A stretch of 64,000 nucleotides of DNA, from positions 620,001 through 684,000 of the forward strand of contig NZ_CP044227.1 of the NCBI RefSeq assembly GCF_008727735.1, given 5' to 3'. Below the pieces are notes generated by a model that saw only the letters and a program-made list of their open reading frames with translations, had not been told where the DNA came from and did not search any database. This stretch comes from Flintibacter sp. KGMB00164. GTDB taxonomy: Bacteria > Bacillota > Clostridia > Oscillospirales > Oscillospiraceae. Both the position numbers and the translations under genes were made by a program. Positions 8,470 to 17,265 of the stretch are shown in pieces. Positions within the stretch are counted from its first letter, which is position 1. The number at the start of each line of letters is the position of its first letter.

Positions 8470-9152
8470 CGGCGGATGTGACAGCCCAGGCCTGGGCGGT
8501 AGTCCAGGCGATCGGACTGGGACTGGCCGCCGGACTGCTGTACGATCTGTTCCGGGTGCTGCGGGTTCGAGTCCATGTGCCCCTTTTGGGTCCGCTTTTG
8601 GATCTGCTGTTCTGGATCACGCTGACAGCGGTCTTGTTTGTTTGGTCCCAGTGGGCCTGGGGCGGGATGGTGCGGCTGTATGGAGCGGTATTTTTGTTCT
8701 TCGGAGGCTGCGTCTATTTTTGGCTGCTCAGTTCCGGTGTACTCTGGGTGGGCTACCGTTTGGCAGATCTGGTCACTTTTGTACTAAAAATCTTAGTTCT
8801 CCCGTTGATTGCACTAAATCAGCTCCGGAAAAAAATCAAAAAACTTGCAAAAAATATCTTCCTTTCTGGGGCAAAATGGGGTAGAATAAATCAGATAACT
8901 CAGGAAATGGAGCGCTCGGCCCGCCGCCGGCGGGAACGTGAGAGAGGGGGAGAAGACCATGCGCCTCAAACGAACCGGGATTTTAACCAAGGTAGTGATC
9001 GTGGTGCTGCTGGTCTATCTGGCTACCTCTCTGCTGGATCTGCGTGGACAGATCCAGAACACCAAAGAGCAGCAGCAGACGGTGAGCCAGCAGGTAGAGG
9101 ATCAGCGCCTGGCCAACCAGGAGCTTCAGGAGGCCATCGACAACAGCGATGA
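8466..9152 (+). CDS. yabQ: Spore cortex biosynthesis protein YabQ
   Basis: The first ~140 residues are a typical YabQ: four hydrophobic helices (about residues 10-25, 40-60, 65-90, 95-120), with the LGLAAGLLYDLFRVLR motif. The protein is a forespore outer-membrane component needed for cortex assembly. The frame has no stop where the family usually ends. It runs 194 bases into divIC in another frame, giving a low-complexity Gly/Ala/Arg/Gln tail from about residue 155 that is unlike a normal protein end. This may be a real overlap or an indel near 8900-8960. The start is coupled to yabP. Confidence 0.8.
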   Translation: MTADVTAQAWAVVQAIGLGLAAGLLYDLFRVLRVRVHVPLLGPLLDLLFWITLTAVLFVWSQWAWGGMVRLYGAVFLFFGGCVYFWLLSSGVLWVGYRLADLVTFVLKILVLPLIALNQLRKKIKKLAKNIFLSGAKWGRINQITQEMERSARRRRERERGGEDHAPQTNRDFNQGSDRGAAGLSGYLSAGSAWTDPEHQRAAADGEPAGRGSAPGQPGASGGHRQQR

Positions 9153-9234
9153 CCCCGAAACTCTGGAGCGGGTGGCCCGGGAGCGGGGCTATGTCAAGCA
9201 GGGGGAGACCCTGTACAGCGACGTAGCCGGCTGA
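8959..9234 (+). CDS. divIC: Septum formation initiator DivIC/FtsB-like protein
   Basis: A 91-residue bitopic membrane protein: short cytoplasmic N-terminus, one membrane helix (about residues 7-25), then a coiled coil rich in Gln/Glu/Asp (QNTKEQQQTVSQQVEDQR region) and the RVARERGYVKQGE motif typical of DivIC/FtsB. It bridges division proteins at the septum. The start at 8959 follows GAGAGGGGGAGAAG. Its first 194 bases overlap the end of the yabQ frame. Confidence 0.85.
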   Translation: MRLKRTGILTKVVIVVLLVYLATSLLDLRGQIQNTKEQQQTVSQQVEDQRLANQELQEAIDNSDDPETLERVARERGYVKQGETLYSDVAG

Positions 9235-9323
9235 GACGCTGATGTGCGGGCGGAGGTGCGGGCTTCCGCCAGGCCGACGCACAGTTTCAGGGGGAAATTT
9301 ACAAGGAGGATATTTCAGTCAGT

Positions 9324-9791
9324 ATGGAGTTTGGTGTTGGGTCCATTTTGGACGGTAAGGTAACGGGAATCACGAAGTTTGGTGCGTTTGTGGCGCTGCC
9401 GGAGGGCCGCTCCGGATTGGTGCACATCTCCGAGATCGCCTATTCCTATGTCAATGAGGTCAGCGATTATCTGAAGGAGGGTCAGGAGGTCAAGGTCAAG
9501 GTCATCGGCATTGACCAGGCCAACCGGATCAATCTCTCCATTAAGAAGGTCAATGATCCGCCTCAGCGCGCCGCCGGGGGAGCTCAGGGAGGCAGACCTC
9601 CTCGTCAGGGCGGACCTCGCTCCAACGCGCCCCGTTCCGGGGGCTATGTGCCCCGTCCCGCCGCCCCCAAGGAGCCCACGGACTTTGAGGATCGGCTGAG
9701 ACAGTTTATGCAGGCTTCCGACAGCAAACTCTCTGAGCTGCGCTATCTGGAGAAGAAGGGCGGAAACCGCCGTGGCGGCGGCCGCCGGTAA
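9324..9791 (+). CDS. S1 RNA-binding domain protein (YabR-like)
   Basis: A 155-residue protein with one N-terminal S1 domain (about residues 5-72: GKVTGITKFGAFVALPEGRSGLVHISEI and the closing DQANRINLSIKK) and a basic Gly/Arg/Pro tail that ends in RRGGGRR. It resembles Bacillus YabR, which is also encoded after divIC and is thought to bind ribosomes or RNA. The GGAGG site lies 14 bases from the ATG, longer than ideal. No closer in-frame start codon of the usual kinds is present. Confidence 0.85.
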   Translation: MEFGVGSILDGKVTGITKFGAFVALPEGRSGLVHISEIAYSYVNEVSDYLKEGQEVKVKVIGIDQANRINLSIKKVNDPPQRAAGGAQGGRPPRQGGPRSNAPRSGGYVPRPAAPKEPTDFEDRLRQFMQASDSKLSELRYLEKKGGNRRGGGRR

Positions 9792-9801
9792 TCGTACATC
9801 A

Positions 9802-9836
9802 AACCGTGCGGACCAACGTCCGCACGGTTTTCTTTT
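9802..9836 (+). terminator. Terminator after the S1-domain gene
   Basis: AACCGTGCGGAC pairs with GTCCGCACGGTT across a CAAC loop, followed by TTCTTTTT. A second small GC hairpin lies at about 9851-9870. Confidence 0.85.
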
Positions 9837-9986
9837 TCCGCAAAAGAAAAGCGCCTCCCGAAGGAGGCGCCCAGTGTGCGGGGGAGAAATGTGCAGATTG
9901 GTGAGCTGCAACCAAAAGGTACCATAATATTCCACTTCAGTCAACGGGAAGGGGGTCGAATCCTGCCTCCCGAGAAAGGAAATCCT

Positions 9987-11147
9987 ATGCTGATCATCAA
10001 CGGAACGGTCCATACCATGGACGGACTGACCATCCCCGGAGGATATGTAGCCATTCGCGGCGATAAGATCGCCCAGGTTGGCCCCATGGAGGAGTGTCCC
10101 AAGGATTGGGAGGGACGGATCTTTGACGCCCGTGGCGGCCACATCACCCCCGGCTTTATTGACGCCCACTGCCATTTGGGGATGTTCGGCGACGGCGTGG
10201 GCATCGAGGGAGACGATGGCAACGAGGCCACCGATCCCTGTACCCCTCACCTCCGGGCGGTGGACGCAGTGAATCCTCTGGACCGCTGCTTCCAGGAGGC
10301 TCGGGAGGCGGGCGTGACCACGGTGCTCACCGGCCCCGGCTCTGCCAATCCCATCAGCGGACAGTTTGCCGCCCTGAAGACCAACGGCAAGTGGGTGGAC
10401 GCCATGGTGCTCAAAGCCCCTGCCGCCATGAAGATGGCTCTGGGCGAGAACCCCAAGCTCACCTATAACGAGCGCCACGAGACCCCCTCCACCCGTATGG
10501 CTACCGCCGCGGTGATCCGGGAAAATCTGGCCAAGGCGGTGGAGTACCGGGAGAAGCTGGAGCGGGCGGCCCAGGATGAGGACGAGGACAAGCCGGACTA
10601 CGACGCCAAGTTGGAGGCTCTGCTGCCGGTGATCAACGGGGAACTTCCCGTCCAGATCCACGCGCACCGGGCCGACGACATTGCCACCGGCATCCGGATC
10701 TGCAAGGAATTTGGCCTGAAGTATGTCATTGTCCACGGCACCGAGGGACATCTCATCCCTGAACTGCTGGCGCAGGAGGGGGCCGGTGTGATCACCGGAC
10801 CCTGTCTGGGAGACCGCTCCAAGCCCGAGCTGGCCAACATGACCATTGAGACGCCCGCCATCCTACGGATGTTCGGAGTGAAAACCGCGGTGTGTACCGA
10901 CCACCCCGAGACCCCCATCCAGTATCTGCCCCTGTGTGCCGCCATGGCCATCCGGGGCGGCATGGACCCGGAGGGCGCCCTGGCCTGTATCACCATCAAT
11001 GCCGCTCAGCTGGCTGGCATTGATGACCGGGTGGGTTCCCTCACCCCCGGCAAGGACGCCGACGTGGTGGTCACCAGTGCCCACCCCCTCAACTGGCTCA
11101 GCCGGGTGCGTCTGGTGGTCATGGACGGTAAGGTGATCAAGGAATAA
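9987..11147 (+). CDS. Amidohydrolase (imidazolonepropionase-like)
   Basis: A 386-residue metal-dependent hydrolase of the amidohydrolase superfamily. A beta-sandwich N-terminus leads to the barrel with HxH in GFIDAHCHLG (His61 and His63), HAHR and the VHGTEGH stretch as further ligands, the catalytic Asp in CTDHPET, and the C-terminal closing segment GSLTPGKDADVVV. No signal peptide, so it is cytoplasmic. It belongs with imidazolonepropionase/dipeptidase-like proteins of unknown substrate; no histidine-degradation genes are nearby. The start at 9987 follows GAAAGGA. It stands alone between terminator structures. Confidence 0.82.
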   Translation: MLIINGTVHTMDGLTIPGGYVAIRGDKIAQVGPMEECPKDWEGRIFDARGGHITPGFIDAHCHLGMFGDGVGIEGDDGNEATDPCTPHLRAVDAVNPLDRCFQEAREAGVTTVLTGPGSANPISGQFAALKTNGKWVDAMVLKAPAAMKMALGENPKLTYNERHETPSTRMATAAVIRENLAKAVEYREKLERAAQDEDEDKPDYDAKLEALLPVINGELPVQIHAHRADDIATGIRICKEFGLKYVIVHGTEGHLIPELLAQEGAGVITGPCLGDRSKPELANMTIETPAILRMFGVKTAVCTDHPETPIQYLPLCAAMAIRGGMDPEGALACITINAAQLAGIDDRVGSLTPGKDADVVVTSAHPLNWLSRVRLVVMDGKVIKE

Positions 11148-11221
11148 GCTCCTGTAAAACGGGTGCGAAAAAATTTCATAAATATTTCATAAAAATCGGT
11201 GGTATTTTTCCTTATCTATGG

Positions 11222-11296
11222 TATAATGCTGACATAGGGAGAGAACCCTCTCCCCCTGTCACACAGATCCCCCTTCGGGGGTGAAAGGAGCGACCG
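11222..11296 (+). promoter_or_regulatory. Extended -10 promoter and structured leader of hpf
   Basis: TGGTATAAT (TATAAT at 11222-11227) is an extended -10 without a clear -35. The ~60-base leader holds two hairpins, GGGAGAG/CTCTCCC and CCCCC-TTC-GGGGG, the second just upstream of the AAAGGAG site, so it may limit translation. Confidence 0.45.
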
Positions 11297-11298
11297 AT

Positions 11299-11847
11299 AT
11301 GAAGTTTGTGTTTACAGACAAAAAGGTGAACATACCCAACTACATCCACAACTATGCGGAGAAGAAAGTGGGTAAGCTCGACCGTTATTTTAAGGAGGAT
11401 GCCACCGCCGCAATTACGTTCAGCATCGAGAAGGACCGTAACCAGGTGGAGGTCACCATTCGGTCCAGCGGCACCATCTTCCGTGTGTCTGAAAGCTCCT
11501 CTGATATGCGTGCTTCCATCGACGCGGCTGTGGCTTCTCTGGAGCGCCAGTTCCGTAAAAATAAGTCCCGTCTGGAGAAGCGTCTGCGCCAGGGCGCCTT
11601 TGAGCGGACCATTGATGAGGCGGAAGTGGCTTCTTTCGTTCCTGACGGACCGGAAGAGGGCGAGTACCGCATCGTGCGCACCAAGACCTTCCCCATCAAG
11701 CCCATGACCCAGGAGGAGGCTATCCTGCAGATGAATCTGCTGGGCCACAGCTTCTTCGCCTTCCGCAATGAGGACGCCGACGGCTCCTTTGCTGTGGTAT
11801 ACCGCCGCAACGACGGGGACTACGGCATCATTGAGGACGAGACCTGA
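11299..11847 (+). CDS. hpf: Ribosome hibernation promoting factor, long form
   Basis: A 182-residue two-domain protein: N-terminal HPF/RaiA domain that binds the 30S decoding site (about residues 1-95) and a C-terminal dimerisation domain (about 120-180, with VRTKTFPIKPMTQEEAILQMNLLGHSFFAFRN). This long form joins two 70S ribosomes into 100S dimers in stationary phase. The ATG at 11299 follows AAAGGAG; an upstream in-frame codon at 11281 would lie before the ribosome site. Single gene with its own promoter and terminator. Confidence 0.95.
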   Translation: MKFVFTDKKVNIPNYIHNYAEKKVGKLDRYFKEDATAAITFSIEKDRNQVEVTIRSSGTIFRVSESSSDMRASIDAAVASLERQFRKNKSRLEKRLRQGAFERTIDEAEVASFVPDGPEEGEYRIVRTKTFPIKPMTQEEAILQMNLLGHSFFAFRNEDADGSFAVVYRRNDGDYGIIEDET

Positions 11848-11858
11848 CATCGCTTTAC

Positions 11859-11892
11859 AACGCCCGCCCCACCTTGGGGCGGGCGTTTTTTT
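11859..11892 (+). terminator. Terminator after hpf
   Basis: A 12-bp stem AACGCCCGCCCC/GGGGCGGGCGTT with an ACCTT-type loop and seven T. Confidence 0.92.
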
Positions 11893-11957
11893 GGCCTTGC
11901 TACGGGGGCTTGAGGCGGGTATAATGAAAGAAAATTAGAAATTTGGAGGACAAACGG

Positions 11958-12950
11958 ATGAGCCGGGAACAGGTGCTCTCCCTGCTGCTGCAGCAGGAGA
12001 ATCAATATGTATCCGGGGAGGCCATGAGCCGTACCCTGGGAATCAGCCGCGCGGCGGTATGGAAGGCCATTGAGGCTCTGCGCCAGGAGGGATATACCAT
12101 TCAGTCCGCGCCCAACCGCGGGTATCGGCTGGACAGCGCGCCCGACCGGGTGCGGGAGGGGGAGTTGACCGGACCTCTGGCCGGATGCCATGTGGGTGAG
12201 AAGCTGCTGTGTCTGGACACCGTAGATTCCACCAACACCGAGTGCAAGCGCCAGGCCATGGCAGGAGCGCCGGATGGGTTGGTGGTCATCAGTGAGGAGC
12301 AGACCGGCGGCCGGGGACGGCTGGGACGGACCTTCCAGTCCCCCAAGGGCCGGGGCCTGTATGTATCTGCCCTGCTGCGCCCCCAGCTGCCCCCCGCAGA
12401 GGTGACCGACTTCACCGCCTGGGTGGCTGTGGCGGTGTGCGACGGCATTGAGGCCGCCTGCGGTCTGCGTCCCCAGATCAAGTGGACCAATGATATCATT
12501 CTCAACGGGAAAAAAGTGTGCGGCATCCTTACCGAGATGGGGCTGGAGAGCGAGAGCAACGCCCTGCAATACCTGATCCCGGGCATCGGCATCAACGCCA
12601 ACCACGCCCCGGAGGATTTCAGTGAAGATGTGCGCCCTATGGCCACCTCTTTGGCCCAGGAGCTGGGCCATCCGGTGCGCCGCTCTGAGCTGGCTGTCCA
12701 GGTCATCCGTGCTCTGGACCGGATGTACGCCGCCTTCCCCCAGGGGAAGCAGGAGTATTTGGATAAGTACCGCGCCGACTGCCTCACCCCGGGCAACCAG
12801 GTGCAGCTCATCACCCCCGTCTCCCGCCGGGAGGCCAAGGCTGTGGCCATCGACGACGAATTCCGCCTGGTGGTGGAGTATCCCGATGGCAGCCGGGAAG
12901 CCCTGTCGGCCGGAGAAGTTTCGGTGCGGGGCATGTATGGATATGTTTAA
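11958..12950 (+). CDS. birA: Bifunctional biotin operon repressor / biotin-protein ligase
   Basis: A 330-residue BirA. The N-terminal winged helix (about residues 1-60; SRTLGISRAAVWKAIEALRQEGY) binds biotin-gene operators. The central catalytic domain (about 75-265) has the GGRGRLGR biotinyl-AMP loop and KWTND with the catalytic Lys; a C-terminal SH3-like domain follows (about 275-325). It transfers biotin to acyl carboxylases. The ATG at 11958 follows TTGGAGGAC; an in-frame TTG at 11943 overlaps the ribosome site. No biotin synthesis genes are in the window. Confidence 0.95.
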   Translation: MSREQVLSLLLQQENQYVSGEAMSRTLGISRAAVWKAIEALRQEGYTIQSAPNRGYRLDSAPDRVREGELTGPLAGCHVGEKLLCLDTVDSTNTECKRQAMAGAPDGLVVISEEQTGGRGRLGRTFQSPKGRGLYVSALLRPQLPPAEVTDFTAWVAVAVCDGIEAACGLRPQIKWTNDIILNGKKVCGILTEMGLESESNALQYLIPGIGINANHAPEDFSEDVRPMATSLAQELGHPVRRSELAVQVIRALDRMYAAFPQGKQEYLDKYRADCLTPGNQVQLITPVSRREAKAVAIDDEFRLVVEYPDGSREALSAGEVSVRGMYGYV

Positions 12951-12963
12951 AGTGTAGCCTCTG

Positions 12964-12996
12964 CCGGACGGCTTGTAAGAGCCGTCCGGTTTTTTT
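12964..12996 (+). terminator. Terminator after birA
   Basis: CCGGACGGCT/AGCCGTCCGG stem with a TGTAAG loop and seven T. Confidence 0.92.
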
Positions 12997-13123
12997 GTGC
13001 CGATTTGGAAAGAAATTGGAAACGACTTCTGTCAAAATTCCACGAAAACAGGCAAAAAGGTCAGAAAAAAGAAAAGAGGTTTTGTGCCTTTCGCTTAAAT
13101 TGCGAAAAAGATAAAAATGGGGG

Positions 13124-13154
13124 TTGAACCTATAGTTACTATACCTATTATGAT
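13124..13154 (+). promoter_or_regulatory. Promoter region with internal palindrome before the deaminase
   Basis: TTGAAC (13124-13129) and TATGAT (13149-13154) are candidate boxes with a long 19-base spacer. Between them TATAGTTACTATA (13131-13143) is a perfect 13-base palindrome that could be an operator. Confidence 0.35.
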
Positions 13155-13200
13155 GGGGCCATAGAAAACGCGAGCACGTGGAGTGTAAGGAGGAAGCAGT

Positions 13201-14595
13201 ATGGAATCCACCATTTTGATCCGTAACGCACGGGCTATTGTGACCTGCGACGGACAGGACCGGGTGTACTACGACTCGGACATGCTGATCCAGGGCCCCA
13301 AGATCGTCAAGATCGGTAAGAACCTCACGGACCCCCACGATCAGGAGATTGACGCCACCGACAAATTTGTCTATCCTGGCCTCATCAACACGCACCACCA
13401 CTTTTTCCAGACCTTCGTGCGCAACCTGAAGACTATTGATTATCCCAATATGACGGTGCCCCAGTGGCTGGACAAGATCTACCGCATTTTCCAGGTCATC
13501 GATGACCAGGTAATCTATTACTCCTCTCTCACCGCTATGGCCGACCTGCTCAAGCACGGCTGTACCTGTGCCTTTGACCACCAGTACTGCTTTACCAAGG
13601 CTACCGGTAAGGCTCCAGTGGACCGGCAGATGGAGGCCGCCTCCCAGTTGGGTATCCGCTACCATGCCGGCCGCGGTGTGAACACCCTGCCCCGTGAGGA
13701 GGGCAGCACCATTCCAGCCAACATGCTGGAGACCACCGACGAGTACCTGAAGGACTGCGAGCGCATCATCAAGCTCTACCACGACTCTAAGCCCTACTCC
13801 ATGTCCCAGATCGTCATGGCCCCCTGTCAGCCCATCAATAGCTACCCCGAGACCTTCATCGAGACCGTGTCCTTTGCCCGGGAGAAGGGCGTGCGGATGC
13901 ACACCCATCTGGGCGAGGGTGAAAACGAGATCATGGTGGAGCGTTGGGGCAAGCGCACCCTGGACTGGTGCGGTGAGATTGGCTTCCTGGGTCCCGACGT
14001 GTGGATCGCCCACGGCTGGGAGCTGACTCCTGAGGAGTACGAGGTGCTGGCCAAGGCGGGCACCGGCGTATCCCACTGTCCTGGCCCCGCCATCCTGGGC
14101 GGCTTCCCCATCCTACCTATCGGCCAGATGCAGGAGGCGGGCGTGTGCGTCAGCTTGGGCTGCGACGGCTCGGCCACCAACGACAGCTCCAGCCTGCTGG
14201 ACTCCATGCGCACCGCCTGGATGATGCAGGCCTGGCACAGCAAGCAGCGGGGCGGCTGCATCTCCCCCTATGAGATGCTGAAGATCGCCACCGTCAACGG
14301 CGCCAAGACCCTGGGCCGCAACGACCTTGGCTCCCTGGAGCCGGAGAAGGGCGCCGACCTGTTTATGGTGGACGCCGGGGTGCTGGAGCTCACCGGCACC
14401 CTCCACGATCCCAGAAACCTGCTGGCCCGTACCGGCGTCACCGGCAATGTGTGGCTGACCATGGTCAACGGCCAGGTGGTCTTCCAGGATGGACATCTGA
14501 CCCGGGTGGACGAAGGGAAATTGGCCCGGGAGGGCGAGGCCGTGTGCACCAAGGTGCTGCGGGAGCCCTGCGAGGCCTTCCACAATTTGGGCTGA
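13201..14595 (+). CDS. Amidohydrolase of the guanine / 8-oxoguanine deaminase group
   Basis: A 464-residue zinc enzyme of the AtzB/TrzN/8-oxoguanine-deaminase branch. Metal site: NTHHHFFQ (His65, His67), MHTHLGEGE, IAHGWEL and CDGSATND. It is expected to deaminate a purine or similar aromatic amine in the cytoplasm. The four following genes encode a BMP-type nucleoside/purine ABC transporter, which supports a purine salvage or degradation role. The start follows TAAGGAGG by 8 bases. The nearest alternatives are other aminohydrolases (S-adenosylhomocysteine or triazine type); exact substrate is not shown by sequence. Confidence 0.82.
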   Translation: MESTILIRNARAIVTCDGQDRVYYDSDMLIQGPKIVKIGKNLTDPHDQEIDATDKFVYPGLINTHHHFFQTFVRNLKTIDYPNMTVPQWLDKIYRIFQVIDDQVIYYSSLTAMADLLKHGCTCAFDHQYCFTKATGKAPVDRQMEAASQLGIRYHAGRGVNTLPREEGSTIPANMLETTDEYLKDCERIIKLYHDSKPYSMSQIVMAPCQPINSYPETFIETVSFAREKGVRMHTHLGEGENEIMVERWGKRTLDWCGEIGFLGPDVWIAHGWELTPEEYEVLAKAGTGVSHCPGPAILGGFPILPIGQMQEAGVCVSLGCDGSATNDSSSLLDSMRTAWMMQAWHSKQRGGCISPYEMLKIATVNGAKTLGRNDLGSLEPEKGADLFMVDAGVLELTGTLHDPRNLLARTGVTGNVWLTMVNGQVVFQDGHLTRVDEGKLAREGEAVCTKVLREPCEAFHNLG

Positions 14596-14642
14596 GCATT
14601 GCTTGGTTCCATGGGATATGATTTGAAAAAGGAGAAGATACG

Positions 14643-15662
14643 ATGAAAAAGCTGATCACTCTTGTACTGGCTATGGCTATGGCCCTGTCTCTCGTCGCCT
14701 GCGGCGGAGATTCCAGTTCCAATTCTGGCTCTAATTCCGGCTCCAACAGCCAGAGCAACACCCAGGAAAACAAGGGCAAGGTAGCCCTGTGCGTGTCCGG
14801 ACCGATCAACGACCAGGGCTGGAACCAGTCCGCCTATGAGGGCGCCATGGCTGCCTGCGAGAAGTACGGCTATGAGTTGGCCTACACCGAGAACCTGAAT
14901 GCTGCCGACATTGCCGCTGCCTTTGCCGACTATGCGTCTGCTGGCTACAATGTGATCATCGGTCACGGCTTTGAGTTTGGCGATCCCGCTCTGGAGGTCG
15001 CTTCCACCTACCCCGACGTTACCTTCATCTGCACCGAGGCCAGCGCCTCTGCCGACAATGTGGCCTCCTATGTGATGGCCTGTGAGCAGACCGCCTATGT
15101 GGAGGGCGTCATCGCCGCCAGCATGAGCCAGACCGGCGCTATCGGAGCCATCGGCCCCATCCAGGGCGACTCTCTGGTGAAGATCGTCAACGGCTACATC
15201 GAGGGCGCCAAGTCCGTCAACCCCGACATTGATGTGAAGACTGCCTGGACCAACTCCTATGTGGACACCCAGCTGGCTCAGGAGTCCGCCTCCGCCATGA
15301 TCGAGGGCGGTGCCGACGTCATCAAGCACTGCGCCAACGCCTGCGGCAACGGCGCCATCAGCGCTGCTGTGGCCGCTGATATCTGGTGCCAGGGCGACTC
15401 CTATGACCAGAGCTCTCTGGCTCCCGAGAACATCCTGGACTCCGCCATCTACAACCTGGACGTGGTGCTGGACATCGCCCTGGGCAGCGTGGCTGACGGC
15501 TCCTTCGAGGGCGGCGTGTACAACCTGGGCATGGCCGATGGCGCTGTGGAGGTTCTGATCTCCGACAACGTGCCTCAGGAGGTCGCTGACAAGGCTCAGG
15601 CCACCATCGATGCCATCGTCTCTGGCGAGCTGGTCATCACCCCCAACTTCACCGTACAGTAA
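14643..15662 (+). CDS. BMP-family ABC transporter substrate-binding lipoprotein
   Basis: A 339-residue lipoprotein: signal peptide ending in the lipobox LVAC (Cys at about residue 20), a Ser/Asn/Gly linker (about 24-42), then a Bmp/PnrA periplasmic-binding fold (VSGPINDQGWNQSAYEGAMAA; GYNVIIGHGFEFGDPALEVA). The family binds nucleosides or purine bases. It is the first transporter gene, 47 bases after the deaminase. A hairpin after its stop could raise its mRNA level relative to the ATPase and permeases, as is common in binding-protein operons. Confidence 0.92.
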   Translation: MKKLITLVLAMAMALSLVACGGDSSSNSGSNSGSNSQSNTQENKGKVALCVSGPINDQGWNQSAYEGAMAACEKYGYELAYTENLNAADIAAAFADYASAGYNVIIGHGFEFGDPALEVASTYPDVTFICTEASASADNVASYVMACEQTAYVEGVIAASMSQTGAIGAIGPIQGDSLVKIVNGYIEGAKSVNPDIDVKTAWTNSYVDTQLAQESASAMIEGGADVIKHCANACGNGAISAAVAADIWCQGDSYDQSSLAPENILDSAIYNLDVVLDIALGSVADGSFEGGVYNLGMADGAVEVLISDNVPQEVADKAQATIDAIVSGELVITPNFTVQ

Positions 15663-15684
15663 ATTTTATTCCAATAAACATCCA

Positions 15685-15719
15685 CAGCGCCGCGGTACAG
15701 CTTGTACTGCGGCGCTGTA
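15685..15719 (+). promoter_or_regulatory. Intercistronic hairpin after the binding-protein gene
   Basis: CAGCGCCGCGGTACA pairs with TGTACTGCGGCGCTG (15704-15718) across a 3-base loop. No T-run follows, so it is more likely an mRNA-stabilising or partial attenuating hairpin than a full terminator. Confidence 0.6.
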
Positions 15720-15738
15720 CGGGATAGGAGAGATCGAT

Positions 15739-17265
15739 ATGGCCCTGCTTGAAATGCAACAGATCTGCAAGGCCTTTTCCGGGGTCTACGCCAACGATCA
15801 TGTGGACCTGACGGTGGAAAAGGGCGAGATCCACGCGCTGCTGGGAGAAAACGGCGCGGGCAAAACCACCCTCATGAATATCCTCTTCGGCATTTACAGC
15901 GCGGACAGCGGACAGATCCTGTGGAAGGGACAGCCGGTGCACTTTGCCTCCCCCAAGGATGCCATTGCCGCAGGCATTGGGATGGTGCAGCAGCACTTCT
16001 CCCTGGTGCGCAAGATGACGGTGCTGGATAACATCATCCTGAATCTGCGGGACAACCGCTTTGTGCTGGACCGCAAGCAGGCCCGGCAGCGGGTGTGCGC
16101 CCTGGCCGAGAAGTACGGCCTTACCGTGGACCCGGATGCCCAGGTGGGCAGCCTGTCGGTGGGTGAGCAGCAGCGGGTGGAGATCCTGAAGGCCCTGTAC
16201 CGGGATGTGGAACTGCTCATCCTGGACGAGCCCACCGGCGTGCTTACTCCCCAGGAGACGGCCCAGTTCTTTGAGGTGCTCCGGGCGCTGCAGAAGGAGG
16301 GCTACGGCATCATCATCATTACCCACCGCATGAGTGAGATCATGGCCATCAGCGACCGGGTCACCATTCTGCGGGACGGGAAGAAGGTGGCCCAGTTGGT
16401 CACAGCCGAGACCCAGGCCGATGAGCTGTCCCGGCACATGATCGGCCGGGAGCTCAATGAAAGCTACGATGTAGACACTCCGCCGGGAGAGCAGACGCTG
16501 CTGTCTCTGGAGGCCATCTCTCTGCCCCGGAAAAAGAAGGGCCATCCCCTCCACGATATCACTCTGGAGCTGCGCCGGGGAGAGATCCTGGGCGTGGCCG
16601 GAGTGGAAGGCAACGGCCAGAAGGAGCTGGCTGAGATCATCACCGGCATTCAGCACCCCTCCCACGGACGGGTGGTTCTGGAGGGACAGGAGATCCAGCG
16701 GGAGACCGTCCGGCAGCGGTATGAGCGGGGGGTGGTCTACATCTCCGACGACCGCCTGAACGACAGCCTGGTCACCGATATGGATATGACCGAAAACCTG
16801 ATGCTCCGGGACTACTGCCGCGCCCCCTTCTCCCATAAGGGGCTGCTGGACCGCAAGGCCATGCTCCAGACAGCCAAGGAAAAGATCCAGCGCTACCAGG
16901 TGCGTTCCTCCGGTACCTCCGGGGAGGCTACGCCGGTGCGTCTGCTCTCCGGCGGCAACCAGCAGAAACTCATTGTGGCCCGAGAGATCACCGACCGGGC
17001 TCAGGTGGTGGTAGCCAGCCAGCCCACCCGCGGCCTGGACATCGGCGCCACGGAATTTGTCCGGGATCGGCTGGTGGAGCAGCGTAACGCCGGAAAGGGC
17101 GTGCTGCTGATCTCCGCCGACCTGGAGGAGATCATGGCGCTCAGCGACCGTATCGCCGTGCTGTTTGGTGGACGGATCGTGGGTGTGCTCACCCGTCAGG
17201 AGGCCACGGTGGAACAGATCGGCCTGCTCATGGGCGGAATTACAGGAAAGGAGGCGGTAAGATGA
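15739..17265 (+). CDS. ABC transporter ATPase, tandem nucleotide-binding domains (nucleoside type)
   Basis: A 508-residue protein with two ABC cassettes. The first has Walker A GENGAGKTT, signature LSVGEQQRVEI and Walker B LLILDEPTGVLT. The second has a degenerate Walker A (VEGNGQKEL), signature LSGGNQQKLIV and VVVASQPTRGLD. This is the sugar/nucleoside CUT2-like layout seen in Bacillus NupO. The start at 15739 follows AGGAGAG; earlier in-frame codons lie inside the hairpin region. Its stop overlaps the first permease start by the ATGA arrangement. Confidence 0.93.
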   Translation: MALLEMQQICKAFSGVYANDHVDLTVEKGEIHALLGENGAGKTTLMNILFGIYSADSGQILWKGQPVHFASPKDAIAAGIGMVQQHFSLVRKMTVLDNIILNLRDNRFVLDRKQARQRVCALAEKYGLTVDPDAQVGSLSVGEQQRVEILKALYRDVELLILDEPTGVLTPQETAQFFEVLRALQKEGYGIIIITHRMSEIMAISDRVTILRDGKKVAQLVTAETQADELSRHMIGRELNESYDVDTPPGEQTLLSLEAISLPRKKKGHPLHDITLELRRGEILGVAGVEGNGQKELAEIITGIQHPSHGRVVLEGQEIQRETVRQRYERGVVYISDDRLNDSLVTDMDMTENLMLRDYCRAPFSHKGLLDRKAMLQTAKEKIQRYQVRSSGTSGEATPVRLLSGGNQQKLIVAREITDRAQVVVASQPTRGLDIGATEFVRDRLVEQRNAGKGVLLISADLEEIMALSDRIAVLFGGRIVGVLTRQEATVEQIGLLMGGITGKEAVR

